Shown piece by piece: positions 18,368-28,167 of a stretch of 64,000 nt of DNA. The translations under genes and the position numbers were made by a program. The stretch comes from Bernardetiaceae bacterium (GTDB taxonomy: Bacteria; Bacteroidota; Bacteroidia; Cytophagales; Thermoflexibacteraceae). Under the pieces are notes generated by a model. That model saw nothing but the letters and a program-made list of their open reading frames with translations. It searched no databases and had not been told where the DNA came from. The DNA is taken from NCBI GenBank assembly GCA_025057115.1, contig JANWWZ010000003.1, positions 1-64,000 of the forward strand, written 5' to 3'. Position 1 is the first letter of the stretch. Every line of letters begins with the position of its first letter.

Positions 18368-19189
18368 ATGGCACAAGTTCAATGGGAACCTATTAAACAG
18401 TATAAGGAAATTTTGTTTAGCTATTACAACGGCATTGCTAAAATTAGCATCAATCGCCCGCATGTGCACAATGCCTTTACTCCCCTTACAGTAGATGAAA
18501 TGATAGATGCCATGACCCACTGCCGCTATGATAACCGCATCGGCGTGATTATTCTCACTGGAGAAGGAGGCAAAGCCTTTTGCAGCGGTGGCGACCAAAG
18601 CGTGCGCGGCCATGGAGGCTATGTAGGGGAAGATGGGGTACCCCGTTTAAACGTACTAGACTTGCAAAAACTTATTCGCAGCATTCCTAAGCCCGTTATT
18701 GCAATGGTGGCAGGTTGGGCTATTGGAGGCGGACACGTGCTACATGTAGTTTGTGACTTAACTATTGCTGCAGATAATGCTCGCTTTGGGCAAACAGGTC
18801 CTAAAGTAGGTAGCTTTGACGGAGGATTTGGAGCTAGCTATCTTGCTCGCATCGTGGGACAGAAAAAAGCACGTGAAATTTGGTACCTATGTGAGCAATA
18901 CGACGCACAAGAAGCCTTGCAAATGGGTTTGGTCAATAAAGTAGTACCCCTTGAAAAATTGGAGGAAGAAACTATTGCATGGTGCAATAAAATTTTAGAG
19001 AAATCACCTATTGCTATTCGCATGCTCAAATCAGCCTTCAATGCTGAATTAGACGGGCAAGCAGGTATCCAAGAACTAGCAGGTAACGCCACCTTGCTTT
19101 ATTACCTTACCGATGAAGCCAAAGAAGGCAAGAATGCTTTCATGGAAAAACGCAAACCAGATTTCAGTAAGTTTCCTAAATTTCCGTAA
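18368..19189 (+). CDS. menB: 1,4-dihydroxy-2-naphthoyl-CoA synthase
   Basis: MenB is a crotonase-fold enzyme that closes the second ring of naphthoquinone in menaquinone synthesis. The 273-residue form starting [12 protein letters not shown] is chosen. The frame extends upstream to 18278, but the extra residues do not look like the family and this start gives the usual length. Family features are [17 protein letters not shown] (oxyanion and bicarbonate region), [15 protein letters not shown], and the tail [16 protein letters not shown]. No other men gene is adjacent. It fits the menaquinone-based respiration of Bacteroidota. Confidence 0.95.
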   Translation: MAQVQWEPIKQYKEILFSYYNGIAKISINRPHVHNAFTPLTVDEMIDAMTHCRYDNRIGVIILTGEGGKAFCSGGDQSVRGHGGYVGEDGVPRLNVLDLQKLIRSIPKPVIAMVAGWAIGGGHVLHVVCDLTIAADNARFGQTGPKVGSFDGGFGASYLARIVGQKKAREIWYLCEQYDAQEALQMGLVNKVVPLEKLEEETIAWCNKILEKSPIAIRMLKSAFNAELDGQAGIQELAGNATLLYYLTDEAKEGKNAFMEKRKPDFSKFPKFP

Positions 19190-19728
19190 GACCCAAAAAT
19201 ATCGAACTAAATGCAACAATAACGGCGGGGCAAATAACAACCGCCGTTGGCTAGCCAATCGAACCTAAAGACATACTCGTAGACCAAAACCTGCTAACAA
19301 GTGAACTTTCTAAGCCTATTTAGTTAGTCAGCAACAAGATATGAATTCCATTTAGCCTTATAAGCGGTTTACTTTGGTTGCAGCATATGAAAAGGCTACT
19401 TTGTGCAAAAATAGAAATGGCACCCTGCCGACCAAACAGCACCCATACTCATCTCTAAAGTTCAATGGTGAGCTATCCCTATTTCTTTTTGCCTCTGCTG
19501 CATTGCCGTATTGAGCAAATTTCCTCTGGTTGCTTGGTATTCGTTACGTGTACTTTGTTTTTTTAGTACTTTGGCAACGGTGGCAGCAGAGTTGATTATA
19601 CTGTTAGCCGCACTTTATTTTGGATTTGTTCAACAAAAATGGATAAACGCTGCCGAAGGGCATCGCCTTACCACCTTCAAAAGCAAATTAGCTAGCTCTT
19701 GCGGCGCGTTATCATCTGATAAAGTTTT
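19190..19728. other. Intergenic stretch of about 540 bases with one hairpin
   Basis: No convincing gene is seen. A 73-codon frame from a TTG at 19511 has one hydrophobic segment but no recognisable homology and overlaps the upstream region of the next gene. It is not called. The only structure is the hairpin at 19221-19248. No tRNA or clear promoter could be identified. Confidence 0.5.
19221..19248. repeat. GC-rich inverted repeat after menB
   Basis: AACGGCGG (19221-19228) pairs perfectly with CCGCCGTT (19241-19248) around a 12-base loop, 31 bp behind the menB stop codon. A second small palindrome, GGCTAGCC, follows directly. There is no T-run, so it may be a transcript-stabilising or non-canonical terminator hairpin. 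Confidence 0.5.
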
Positions 19729-19767
19729 TTGACTAATTTCTATTCCAGTTTATTAATTAAAATGCAC

Positions 19768-22700
19768 ATGAAAGGCTACTACATCGCTTTATCAACAGGA
19801 ATTGCTCTATTGGCTTGCCAAAAAACCAGCGATCAACCTCAAATGCCAACCTTGTTTACTGCACTGCCTCCAGAACAAACGGGTATTTACTTCACTAATA
19901 CCGTTACCCCAGAAAAGGACTTCAACATTTTCAATTATCGCAATTTCTACAACGGAGGTGGCGTGGCTATTGGAGATATCAATAACGATGGGCTGCCAGA
20001 TATTTTTCTCACCTCTAATCAGAACGATTGCAAATTATTCCTCAATAAAGGCGATTTTAAATTTGAAGACATTACCCAAAAAGCTGGCGTAGCTGGTAAA
20101 CGCGCCTGGAGTACGGGTGTTACCTTCGCCGATGTCAATGCTGATGGTTGGATGGACATTTACGTTTGCAATAGTGGCAATAAAAAAGGAGATGACAAAG
20201 CCAATGAGCTCTATATCAACAACGGCGATTTGACTTTCACCGAACGGGCTGCCGAGTATGGACTAAACGACCGCGGTTATGGTACCCATGCCGCATTTTT
20301 CGACTACGATCGCGATGGTGACCTAGACCTATACCTGCTTAACAACAGTTTTACGCCCATCGGGCGATTGGGCTATGCCAACCTGCGCCAACAACGAGAC
20401 CCTCAAGGCGGCGACAAACTTTTTCGCAATGACAATGGCAAATTTACCGACGTAAGTGAGCAAGCTGGCATTTATGGCAGTCTCATTGGATTTGGATTAG
20501 GCATTACCATCGGGGACGTAAACAATGACAATTGGCCAGACATCTACATTTCCAACGACTTCTACGAGCGCGACTACCTCTATATTAACCAGCGCAACGG
20601 CACTTTTGCTGAATTGTCCAAAGACTACCTGCGATATGAAAGCCTTTCTTCTATGGGTGCAGACATTGCCGATATCAACAACGATGGATGGCAAGACATT
20701 TTTGTAACTGATATGCTTCCCTGGGATGATTATCGCCTAAAAACTACTACTACTTTCGAAGGATACGACCTATTCAACCTTAAACTTAGTCGCGATTTTT
20801 ACTATCAGTACACTCAAAACACGCTTCAAATTAACAATGGCAATGGCACCTTTAGTGAAATAGCGCGGCTTGCTCAAACGCACGCCACCGACTGGAGCTG
20901 GGGAGCTCTTATTTTCGACATGGACAACGATGGACTAAAAGATATTTTTGTTGCTAATGGCATTTATAAAAACCTAACCGACCAAGATTTTGTCAATTTC
21001 TTAGCCAGTGAAGAAAATTTAAGACGCGTTCAAACAGGGAATTTCAGCATCGATGAATACCTTAAGCTCATGCAAACCGTGCCCATTAGCAATTATGCTT
21101 TTAAGAACATGGGCAATATGACTTTTGTCAACAAGGCAAAAGAATGGGGATTGGGTTTGCCAAGCTTTTCCAACGGCGCCGCCTACGGCGATTTAGACAA
21201 TGACGGCGATTTAGACTTGGTAGTTAACAATGTAAACATGCCCGCAAGTGTGTTTCGCAATAATGCTAGAGAACTACTTGGACATCACTACTTGAAAATC
21301 AAACTAAAAGGCACAAAAACAAACCCCAGCGGCATAGGAGCAAAAGTAGCAGTTTTTCACAGTGGCACTGTACAATGGCTTCAGCAAATGCCTAACCGTG
21401 GGTTTCAATCTTCAGTGGATTGGGACCTTGTTTTCGGACTAGAAAAAAATACCCACATAGATTCTCTCCTAGTTATTTGGACCGATGACCGCATGCAAAA
21501 ACTGGGCAAAATAGAGGCTAACCAAACTATTACACTTCATTACGCAAATGCTAATCTGACTTGGCAACCTGAAAACATCAAAAAAGATTATTATTTCGCA
21601 GACGTTACCTCCGCTACAGGACTTAATTACATTCACCAAGAAAGCCCGTTCGTAGACTTTAAACGCGATGCACTTTTAAAACAAAAGTACTCTACCCAAG
21701 GTCCTGCGCTTGCTACTGGAGATGTAAATAACGACGGACTAGAAGATATCTTTTTCGGTAGTGCAGCAGGGCATGCCTCCCAGCTATGGCTCCAACAACC
21801 CAACGGTACGTTTAAGTATAAGCCTGTAGCAGCTTTCGAAAATGACAAAGATACCGAAGCAGTAGATGCTATTTTCTTCGATGCTGATGGAGATAAGGAT
21901 TTAGATTTATTTGTAGTTACGGGAAGCAATGAATTCAATCCAGAAGATCCCCTGTTACAGGACTTACTCTATCTCAACGATGGAAAAGGCAACTTTACCA
22001 AAGATGATCGCCTCCCAAAACTTTATGATAGCGGAGCTGCTGTAGCGGCCGCCGACTTTGACAAAGATGGCGACACGGATTTGTTCGTCGCTAATCGGCT
22101 TATCCCTACTAAATATGGACTTAATCCACTCCACAACTTGCTAATTAACGATGGGACGGCTAGCTTTAAGAATTATACCAAGCGCTATTTGCCCGACGTG
22201 GAAAAAATTGGCATGCTCACGGACGCAGCCTGGGCGGATACCAACAACGATGGATATCAAGACCTCATTTTATTTGGTGAATGGAACGCGCCCATCATTT
22301 ACCTCAACCAGCAAGGGCGTTCCTTTAAGCCAGACGAAAATTTTGCTCGCATTGCTGCCAGTGGTTTTTGGAACACAGTAGTTCCCCTTGACGTAGATAG
22401 CGACGGGGATATTGATCTAATAGCAGGCAACTTAGGACTCAATTCTCGTCTGCGCATCGATGAAAATCACCCTGCTCAATTGCACGTTAATGACTTTGAC
22501 CGAAATGGGGAAATTGAGCAAATTATTTCCTGTCCTGCTGAAGATGGCAAGAATTATCCTATGCTCCTCAAAGGCGATTTGCAAGCCCAAGTGCCAATGA
22601 TCAAGAAAAAATACCTCAAATTCACTGACTATGCTGCCAAAACTATTGACCAAATTTTTGACCCTACCCAAATGGAAGGCACTATTTTAAAGACAGCTAC

Positions 22701-23106
22701 TCAACAGCAAAGCGGCATTTTTGTCAATCATGGAGCAGCAGGCTGGCAGTTTGTTCCTTTGGCATGGCAAGCACAAGTTTCTCCTGTGACGGCTATTTTA
22801 CCTATGGATTTCACTGGCGATGGTAAATTAGATTTGCTGCTTGCTGGCAACTTTTATGACGTCCTCCCTGAAGTAGTGCGCTATGATGCTCTTTACGGCT
22901 TGCTCTTGAAGGGCGACGGCAAAGGCAACTTTATTCCTGTAGAGGCTACAGAAAGTGGCATGAATATGAAAGGACAAGTACGCCATTTGCGTGGCATACA
23001 GCAAAAAAATGGAGACTTACTAGTCATTGCCGCTAAAAATGATCAACCTGCACAAGTCTGGAAAGTGAAAAACCACTCTTTAGCAAGCAAAAAAAACTAC
23101 AAATAA
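19768..23106 (+). CDS. Large FG-GAP/VCBS-repeat lipoprotein with UnbV (ASPIC) domain
   Basis: This exported protein has about 1112 residues and many calcium-loop repeats of the type DINNDGLPDIF, DVNADGWMDIYV and DRDGDLDLYLLN. Such repeats build a beta-propeller. An ASPIC/UnbV region (NPSGIGAKVAVFHSGTVQW, about residue 510) separates two propeller blocks. The start at 19768 (MKGYYIALSTGIALLAC) is preferred over 19729 because it gives a clean lipoprotein signal with LLAC. The protein is probably tethered to the outer membrane and binds ligands or carbohydrates. No SusCD pair is adjacent, so the substrate is unknown. Confidence 0.82.
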   Translation: MKGYYIALSTGIALLACQKTSDQPQMPTLFTALPPEQTGIYFTNTVTPEKDFNIFNYRNFYNGGGVAIGDINNDGLPDIFLTSNQNDCKLFLNKGDFKFEDITQKAGVAGKRAWSTGVTFADVNADGWMDIYVCNSGNKKGDDKANELYINNGDLTFTERAAEYGLNDRGYGTHAAFFDYDRDGDLDLYLLNNSFTPIGRLGYANLRQQRDPQGGDKLFRNDNGKFTDVSEQAGIYGSLIGFGLGITIGDVNNDNWPDIYISNDFYERDYLYINQRNGTFAELSKDYLRYESLSSMGADIADINNDGWQDIFVTDMLPWDDYRLKTTTTFEGYDLFNLKLSRDFYYQYTQNTLQINNGNGTFSEIARLAQTHATDWSWGALIFDMDNDGLKDIFVANGIYKNLTDQDFVNFLASEENLRRVQTGNFSIDEYLKLMQTVPISNYAFKNMGNMTFVNKAKEWGLGLPSFSNGAAYGDLDNDGDLDLVVNNVNMPASVFRNNARELLGHHYLKIKLKGTKTNPSGIGAKVAVFHSGTVQWLQQMPNRGFQSSVDWDLVFGLEKNTHIDSLLVIWTDDRMQKLGKIEANQTITLHYANANLTWQPENIKKDYYFADVTSATGLNYIHQESPFVDFKRDALLKQKYSTQGPALATGDVNNDGLEDIFFGSAAGHASQLWLQQPNGTFKYKPVAAFENDKDTEAVDAIFFDADGDKDLDLFVVTGSNEFNPEDPLLQDLLYLNDGKGNFTKDDRLPKLYDSGAAVAAADFDKDGDTDLFVANRLIPTKYGLNPLHNLLINDGTASFKNYTKRYLPDVEKIGMLTDAAWADTNNDGYQDLILFGEWNAPIIYLNQQGRSFKPDENFARIAASGFWNTVVPLDVDSDGDIDLIAGNLGLNSRLRIDENHPAQLHVNDFDRNGEIEQIISCPAEDGKNYPMLLKGDLQAQVPMIKKKYLKFTDYAAKTIDQIFDPTQMEGTILKTATQQQSGIFVNHGAAGWQFVPLAWQAQVSPVTAILPMDFTGDGKLDLLLAGNFYDVLPEVVRYDALYGLLLKGDGKGNFIPVEATESGMNMKGQVRHLRGIQQKNGDLLVIAAKNDQPAQVWKVKNHSLASKKNYK

Positions 23107-23248
23107 GAGGCACATCTGCTTGTTTTAAAGTTGGTTTTGAGCATTTCAAGTTCGCTTTGCGCTCGGCAAAATTTTATTAAGCCGAATACAAACTTAACTT
23201 TACTGCATTGATAAATGCCTATTCCCATTGCACGCCATGCAAGAATTT

Positions 23249-24673
23249 TTAAAAATCTGCCATTAGGTTAAAAAAGAAGCCTCTATCTCCTTCGCCATTA
23301 AGCGAATATTCAAAGCGAAGTACAGCAGAATTATACAGGACTAGGTCCAATCCTACTCCTGTACCTGCCAACCATCGATTAGTAAGTCTTTGATTAGCCT
23401 CTGTTACGAAAGGATTGTTTACGTAACCTACATCAGCATAAGTTTTTAAGTAAATAGCAATGGGAATGGAACGAAATTGTTCAAGAGGAATCAAATCTTT
23501 CAGAAAATAGTCGCTAGCAAAGAGGCGCCATCGCAGAGTATTTTTCCATATGCCATAACGAGGTCCATCTATTACGTAAAGATCGTATCCGCGCACAAAA
23601 CTATCGCTGTAGCCGAATCCACGCAACTGAGAAAAAGGCACTCGCTGTGGAAAAATGACTTGCCCGCGCCAGCTAGTGGAAAAATACAATGTGTGAGCTA
23701 ACTTCAAAAAACGAGCGTAAATAATCTTAAAGTCAAATAAATTTAAGTCATCTGCTGCACTAATTCCTTTTTGCAAAGCTGTAATTTGCAAGTAATGTCC
23801 TTTGAGAGGATAATTTGCCATGTCGCGCAAATCGCGGTTAAAAATGTAGCCTATCTCAAAATAGTGTTGTCTAGTTCTTCCGTTTGAAAAGTAATTTGGA
23901 TTAAGTTTAACAATCGTATCGGCAATATGTTGGCGGTGGTATCGCAACTCAAAAAAATGCGTATTATAAAACTGACTTCGCTTAAAAATGCTAAAATCTG
24001 CAGTAAAACGGCTTCGCAAAATTTCATCAGCGCGCAAAAACATCAACTTATTTTCTACTGTTGCATAAGCTAAATTTTTGTTATTATCATAAAAAAAGCG
24101 AAAATTTACTCCTGTCGTTTGTCTTTTGTCGATGTAAGGAATGTTGTACTCAAGTTCAAGTTTGCGCGTAAAGCCTAGCTGGAAAGTGCACTTCAAATGC
24201 TCATTTCTACCTCTTACATTTTGCTGGGAAAGTTTAATGCCATAGATGAGGCGGTCTAAATCTCTGCCGCGCTGCTTCCACCACTCGTTAAAATTGCGAT
24301 CAGCAAGTTCTACGTAGGGAATGGGATATAAATACCACTTTTCTGTTACTGCTACAATGAGGTCTATCGTATCACCTGATACTGGAAAATGAAAAACTTC
24401 TACCAACACAAATAAGTTAGTATTGAAAACTTTGCTAGCTTCTTTTTGCAAAGTAGTGTGAATATTTTCTTTGGCAATTTTATCACCTGGTTTGTAGGCA
24501 AGTTCGCGCAGAATAATGCGATCTAAGGTGCGTTTATTGCAATCTATGAACACTTGCCGAATATAAAAGCTATCTGAGCGAGCAAGGCTATCATCGAGAG
24601 GATCATATGTACTGGCAGAGATCCGATGCGCATATAGCCCAACTCCAATTAATAATAAAACAATGCGTTTCAT
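23249..24673 (-). CDS. Omp85/BamA-type outer-membrane protein
   Basis: The product is a surface-antigen family protein with a signal peptide (MKRIVLLLIGVGLYAHRISA), one or two POTRA-like domains (about residues 35-110, with RTLDRIILRELAYKPGD), and a C-terminal beta-barrel. The start at 24673 is preferred over 24715 because it opens directly with the signal peptide. The barrel carries alternating aromatic strands and RGFGYSDSFVRGYDLYVIDG, like the RGY-type loop 6 motif of Omp85 proteins. At about 474 residues it is much shorter than BamA (about 800), so it is a small paralogue of unknown substrate rather than BamA itself. Confidence 0.75.
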   Translation of the reverse strand: MKRIVLLLIGVGLYAHRISASTYDPLDDSLARSDSFYIRQVFIDCNKRTLDRIILRELAYKPGDKIAKENIHTTLQKEASKVFNTNLFVLVEVFHFPVSGDTIDLIVAVTEKWYLYPIPYVELADRNFNEWWKQRGRDLDRLIYGIKLSQQNVRGRNEHLKCTFQLGFTRKLELEYNIPYIDKRQTTGVNFRFFYDNNKNLAYATVENKLMFLRADEILRSRFTADFSIFKRSQFYNTHFFELRYHRQHIADTIVKLNPNYFSNGRTRQHYFEIGYIFNRDLRDMANYPLKGHYLQITALQKGISAADDLNLFDFKIIYARFLKLAHTLYFSTSWRGQVIFPQRVPFSQLRGFGYSDSFVRGYDLYVIDGPRYGIWKNTLRWRLFASDYFLKDLIPLEQFRSIPIAIYLKTYADVGYVNNPFVTEANQRLTNRWLAGTGVGLDLVLYNSAVLRFEYSLNGEGDRGFFFNLMADF

Positions 24674-24782
24674 GTGCATCAATGCTCGCAAATTTGCGTA
24701 CTTTTCACTACGCAAATGGAGCTTTAAGAATCATTAACCTGTACTGTTGTGTTAATTCTTCTAAAATGCAAGGGAGGTGGTT

Positions 24783-25487
24783 ATGTTGCAAGTACATCGA
24801 TTAGTGTCAATTTTTTTGATAACGTCAATACTATCCAGTTGCAATACTAATCCTTTGGAGTCGTTAGATCCGCAAGAAGGCACCCAGTATTTTCCTTTGG
24901 AAAAAGGTCGATATATTTCCTATAATGTAAAGCAAATTAACTACCGATTGAATCAGCGACCAGAAATTACTACATTTCAGCTCAAAGAGGTAGTAAGTGA
25001 AAAATACCTTACTCCTGCTGGCGATGAAGCCTGGCGGCTAGTGCGCTACCGTCGTCCTAACGGCAGGCAAAATTGGGAAATTATCAATGTTTGGACAGTG
25101 AGAAAAACGGCTACCTTTGCCATGCGCACTGAAGAAAATATTCCTTATCTGCGGCTTGTTTTTCCTGTGCGCGTAGGAAAAACATGGGACGGGAATTTAT
25201 ATAACACGCTCAGCCGCGAAAATTATCGCATTACAGACATCGGCACGCGACATATTTTTGACAGTAAGCCATATGAAAACACACTCACTGTTTTGCATAG
25301 AAATGATTCTACATTAGTAGGCAAAGACAAACGCTTTGAAATTTATGCTCCTGGCGTAGGTCTCATCTATCGCTATTCTGAACAAGTAGTCTACTGCCAA
25401 AATCCCGACTGCCGCGGAAAAGCAATCATAGAAAGTGGTACCGTTACACAAATGAGCATTTTTGACAGCGGCATAGAACGCGACTAA
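24783..25487 (+). CDS. Lipoprotein of unknown function
   Basis: The 234-residue product starts at the ATG at 24783. A strong Shine-Dalgarno sequence, AGGGAGG (24771-24777), lies five bases upstream and decides the start over the GTG at 24777. The lipobox is ITSILSSC, with Cys near residue 20. The rest is beta-rich (YFPLEKGRYISYNVKQINY, VRVGKTWDGNLYN) and looks like a soluble periplasmic or outer-membrane-anchored domain. It is followed 12 bp later by the ppx/gppA gene, so it may head that operon. Confidence 0.7.
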   Translation: MLQVHRLVSIFLITSILSSCNTNPLESLDPQEGTQYFPLEKGRYISYNVKQINYRLNQRPEITTFQLKEVVSEKYLTPAGDEAWRLVRYRRPNGRQNWEIINVWTVRKTATFAMRTEENIPYLRLVFPVRVGKTWDGNLYNTLSRENYRITDIGTRHIFDSKPYENTLTVLHRNDSTLVGKDKRFEIYAPGVGLIYRYSEQVVYCQNPDCRGKAIIESGTVTQMSIFDSGIERD

Positions 25488-25499
25488 CAAACTTAGAAA

Positions 25500-26426
25500 A
25501 TGAAGATCGCAGTTATTGACTTAGGCACTAATCAGTTTCATTTACTTATAGCTGAACTAACCCCTGAGAAAAAATTCAATATACTGGCAAAGGAAGATCG
25601 CTTTGTAAGATTAGGTGAAGGGGCTATTAATGAATCCTTTATTATTCCTGCTGCAGTAGAACGAGCAGTAACTGCCATGCAGGATTTTAAAAAAATTATT
25701 GACCAATACAATTGCCAAAAAGTAGGGGCGGTAGCCACTAGTGCAGTGCGAAATGCAAAAAATGGTCAAGCATTTATTCAACGCATTGCAGAAACTACGG
25801 GTATTCAAGTAGAAATTATCGATGGGGACCGCGAAGCCGAGTTAATTTATGAAGGCATTCGAAATGCTATTTCCATTCCTGAAACTTCCTTGATTGTAGA
25901 TATTGGCGGAGGCAGTGTAGAGTTTATTATCTGCAACAGTGCAGAAATGTTTTGGAAAAGCAGTGTTGAAATAGGTGCTCAAAGACTTTTTTATCGCTTT
26001 CACACCATAGATCCCATACCTGCTGAAAATGTAGTGGCGCTTAATCAATATCTTGCTCGCGTATTGCAGCCACTCTCTAAGGCAGTGGCAATCTACAAAC
26101 CGCAAGTTATTATTGGCGCTTCTGGCTCTTTTAGCACACTTTACAAGTTATATGCAGCTATGAATCAAATCCACTATCAGCCCGACCAATCAGAATACTA
26201 TTTGCCCATAGAAGAATATTACCATGTTCACAAACAATTGCTTTTAAAAAATCGCATAGAGCGCGGTGAAATGCCTGGCATGAAACCTGAACGAAAAGAT
26301 TTAATTGTTACTGCCTCTTGCATTGTGCATTTTGTAGTCCGTCTTTTTAATATCCAAAAAATTAGGGTGGTAAATGCTTCTCTTAGAGAAGGGCTATTAG
26401 TATGGCTTGCAGCTAATCACTGCTGA
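25500..26426 (+). CDS. Ppx/GppA-family phosphatase (exopolyphosphatase type)
   Basis: The ASKHA-fold enzyme should hydrolyse polyphosphate from the chain end or pppGpp to ppGpp. The 308-residue chain holds the N-terminal phosphate motif DLGTNQFH (residues 7-14), AVATSAVRNAKNG near residue 78, the second phosphate loop IVDIGGGSVEFI near residue 138, and IIGASGSFSTLY. It lacks the C-terminal HD-like domain of E. coli Ppx, as is usual for short forms. It lies 14 bp before recF, and a CHAD-domain gene sits about 2 kb further right. Confidence 0.88.
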   Translation: MKIAVIDLGTNQFHLLIAELTPEKKFNILAKEDRFVRLGEGAINESFIIPAAVERAVTAMQDFKKIIDQYNCQKVGAVATSAVRNAKNGQAFIQRIAETTGIQVEIIDGDREAELIYEGIRNAISIPETSLIVDIGGGSVEFIICNSAEMFWKSSVEIGAQRLFYRFHTIDPIPAENVVALNQYLARVLQPLSKAVAIYKPQVIIGASGSFSTLYKLYAAMNQIHYQPDQSEYYLPIEEYYHVHKQLLLKNRIERGEMPGMKPERKDLIVTASCIVHFVVRLFNIQKIRVVNASLREGLLVWLAANHC

Positions 26427-26440
26427 TTTTTATAGGTAGC

Positions 26441-27520
26441 ATGTATTTAAAAGCACTTCAACTACTCAATTTTAAGAACTACTCCCAAGCATCTTTTGAT
26501 TTTGCCCCTACCATTAACGGAATCGTAGGAAAAAATGGCAGTGGAAAAACAAACTTGTTAGATGCCATTTATTACCTGTGCCTTACTAAAAGCGCTTTTC
26601 ACAACACTGACCAAGCAAGTAAAAAATTTAGAGAGAGTTTTTTTGTAGTGGAAGGCATAATAGAACATCAGGAGATGATTTTTTACTTGCATTTGAGTTT
26701 TAGTGATCATGGTGGCAAAATTCTGAAAATAAATCAGAAACCATACTCAAAACTCAGCCAACACATTGGAAAATTTCCCTGCGTACTAGTTACACCATAT
26801 GATAGCGATTTGGTGCGAGAAGGTAGCGAAGTGCGCCGCCGCTTTTTTGATACATTGTTATGCCAAATTAATAAAACTTATCTGGAACAGCTAGTGCACT
26901 ACAATCGCCTTTTGCAACAGCGCAATGCACTCTTAAAACAAATAGGACAGCACCGCCAATACATTCTAATGTTAGAAACTTACGACGAACAGCTTGCTCC
27001 TCTTGCTCATTTTATTGCTCATCAACGCGCTCAATTGATTGATGAAATGCTGCCAATTTTCCTGAGAAACTACCAATTGATTAGTCAATCTCAAGAAAAC
27101 GCATCTCTTAGCTATTGTTCTGTTTTTCAAGAAGAGGGTATTTTTGTTGAAATAATGAAAAAAAATTTTCAGAAGGACTTAGCTTTACAACATACTTCTC
27201 AAGGCATTCACCGCGATGACTTTATTTTCGAAATTAATGGGAATTCGTTGAGAAAATTTGCCTCCCAAGGTCAACAAAAGTCTTACACCCTTGCCCTTCG
27301 CCTTGCCCAGTTTGAGATACTAACTCAAAAAACTGGAATAAAACCTTTTCTTTTATTAGACGACATTTTCGATAAACTTGATGATTTGAGAATTAAACAA
27401 CTGATGCGACTAATATCTTCTGGGAAATTTGGTCAAATTTTTATTACAGATGCCCGCCCAGAACGAACAGAGACACTTTTTCATCAGGAAGGGCTTCCCA
27501 TCAATATAATTAAAATATGA
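26441..27520 (+). CDS. recF: DNA replication and repair protein RecF
   Basis: RecF helps load RecA at gaps on damaged templates together with RecO and RecR. The 359-residue SMC-like ATPase has Walker A GKNGSGKTNLLDAI near residue 30, the signature FASQGQQKSYTLALRLAQF near residue 271, and Walker B KPFLLLDDIFDKLD near residue 302. It follows ppx/gppA by 14 bp, probably in one transcript. In many bacteria recF is beside dnaN near the origin. Here neither dnaA nor dnaN is in the window, but the candidate origin is 24 kb away. Confidence 0.96.
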   Translation: MYLKALQLLNFKNYSQASFDFAPTINGIVGKNGSGKTNLLDAIYYLCLTKSAFHNTDQASKKFRESFFVVEGIIEHQEMIFYLHLSFSDHGGKILKINQKPYSKLSQHIGKFPCVLVTPYDSDLVREGSEVRRRFFDTLLCQINKTYLEQLVHYNRLLQQRNALLKQIGQHRQYILMLETYDEQLAPLAHFIAHQRAQLIDEMLPIFLRNYQLISQSQENASLSYCSVFQEEGIFVEIMKKNFQKDLALQHTSQGIHRDDFIFEINGNSLRKFASQGQQKSYTLALRLAQFEILTQKTGIKPFLLLDDIFDKLDDLRIKQLMRLISSGKFGQIFITDARPERTETLFHQEGLPINIIKI

Positions 27521-27624
27521 AGCGCAAGGAAAGCAAAAAATTGTCCAACAACTACTCGGCGAACGCGTCGAAAAAAATAGGCATATTGCCAATGCAATAC
27601 GCCTTTTACGACTTACTGCACTAA
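27517..27624 (+). CDS. Possible small reading frame overlapping the recF stop
   Basis: An ATG shares four bases (ATGA) with the recF stop codon, the arrangement of translational coupling. It opens a 35-codon frame, MKRKESKKLSNNY to YDLLH. The product is basic at the N-terminus and matches nothing I know. In other Bacteroidota recF is often followed by a DUF721 gene, but this frame does not resemble it. It overlaps the end of the gene on the other strand by 12 bp. It may be a remnant or chance. Confidence 0.2.
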   Translation: MKRKESKKLSNNYSANASKKIGILPMQYAFYDLLH

Positions 27625-28071
27625 AGAGTAAGCAATTTTTCTACTTCCTTCTAATTTGTGAGCTGTAACTCTGTTTTCCTTTTTCATTTGCAAAATGACG
27701 CGATATACATTTGAGCCTACTTTCTGTGCATATTCTTCATTAAGTCCTTGCATCTCCATAATCTTTCTTTGAATATCAGGTACTTGTAACGGATTACCGC
27801 TTGCTTCTTGCAATACTTTTTGCACTAGCCCTTCATAATCCATTTTTAAATAGCCAGATTTGCGTTTAGCAACTGTATCACTCCGCTTTTTCTCTCTTCT
27901 AGAGGTTTCTTTTTTTTTCCTGAGCTCATTGGTCATTTCATTAATTTCAGCTTCGATCTTTTTAATCTCGTTCTGCAATGCCTTCACCTGTTCCATTAAT
28001 TTTGCCTTCTTGCGTTCATAGGCTTTGATAATGATCGGATACATCTCGGGCGTAACGTTAATAGTTTTCAT
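27613..28071 (-). CDS. Coiled-coil protein with a winged-helix-like C-terminal domain
   Basis: The 152-residue product has a charged coiled coil at residues 12-60 (KAKLMEQVKALQNEIKKIEA), a very basic linker and a C-terminal helical part. That part (LVQKVLQEASGNPLQVPDIQ through ITS-like turns to AYSLVQ) reads like a small winged helix. The start at 28071 (MKTINVTPEMYP) is chosen over the upstream start at 28152 because the extra part is hydrophobic, unlike the rest, and overlaps the neighbour. DNA binding is an inference from the basic residues and the fold. It diverges from the SRPBCC gene. Confidence 0.62.
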   Translation of the reverse strand: MKTINVTPEMYPIIIKAYERKKAKLMEQVKALQNEIKKIEAEINEMTNELRKKKETSRREKKRSDTVAKRKSGYLKMDYEGLVQKVLQEASGNPLQVPDIQRKIMEMQGLNEEYAQKVGSNVYRVILQMKKENRVTAHKLEGSRKIAYSLVQ

Positions 28072-28167
28072 AGTAATTGCGTTTAAAACTTGGCAATAAT
28101 ATGCAACATTAAAATGAAAACCAAAGTTAAGTAAAAAGTTACAACCTTGCAATATTTATCTCAACAA

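Noticed and set aside
19511-19732. 73-codon frame from a TTG start before the VCBS gene
   Set aside because: No recognisable family, poor start, and the region looks non-coding. It also runs into the start of the following gene.
26441-27624. Frameshift at the end of recF joining it to the following frame
   Set aside because: RecF already ends at the normal length with the usual last strand, so no extension is needed.
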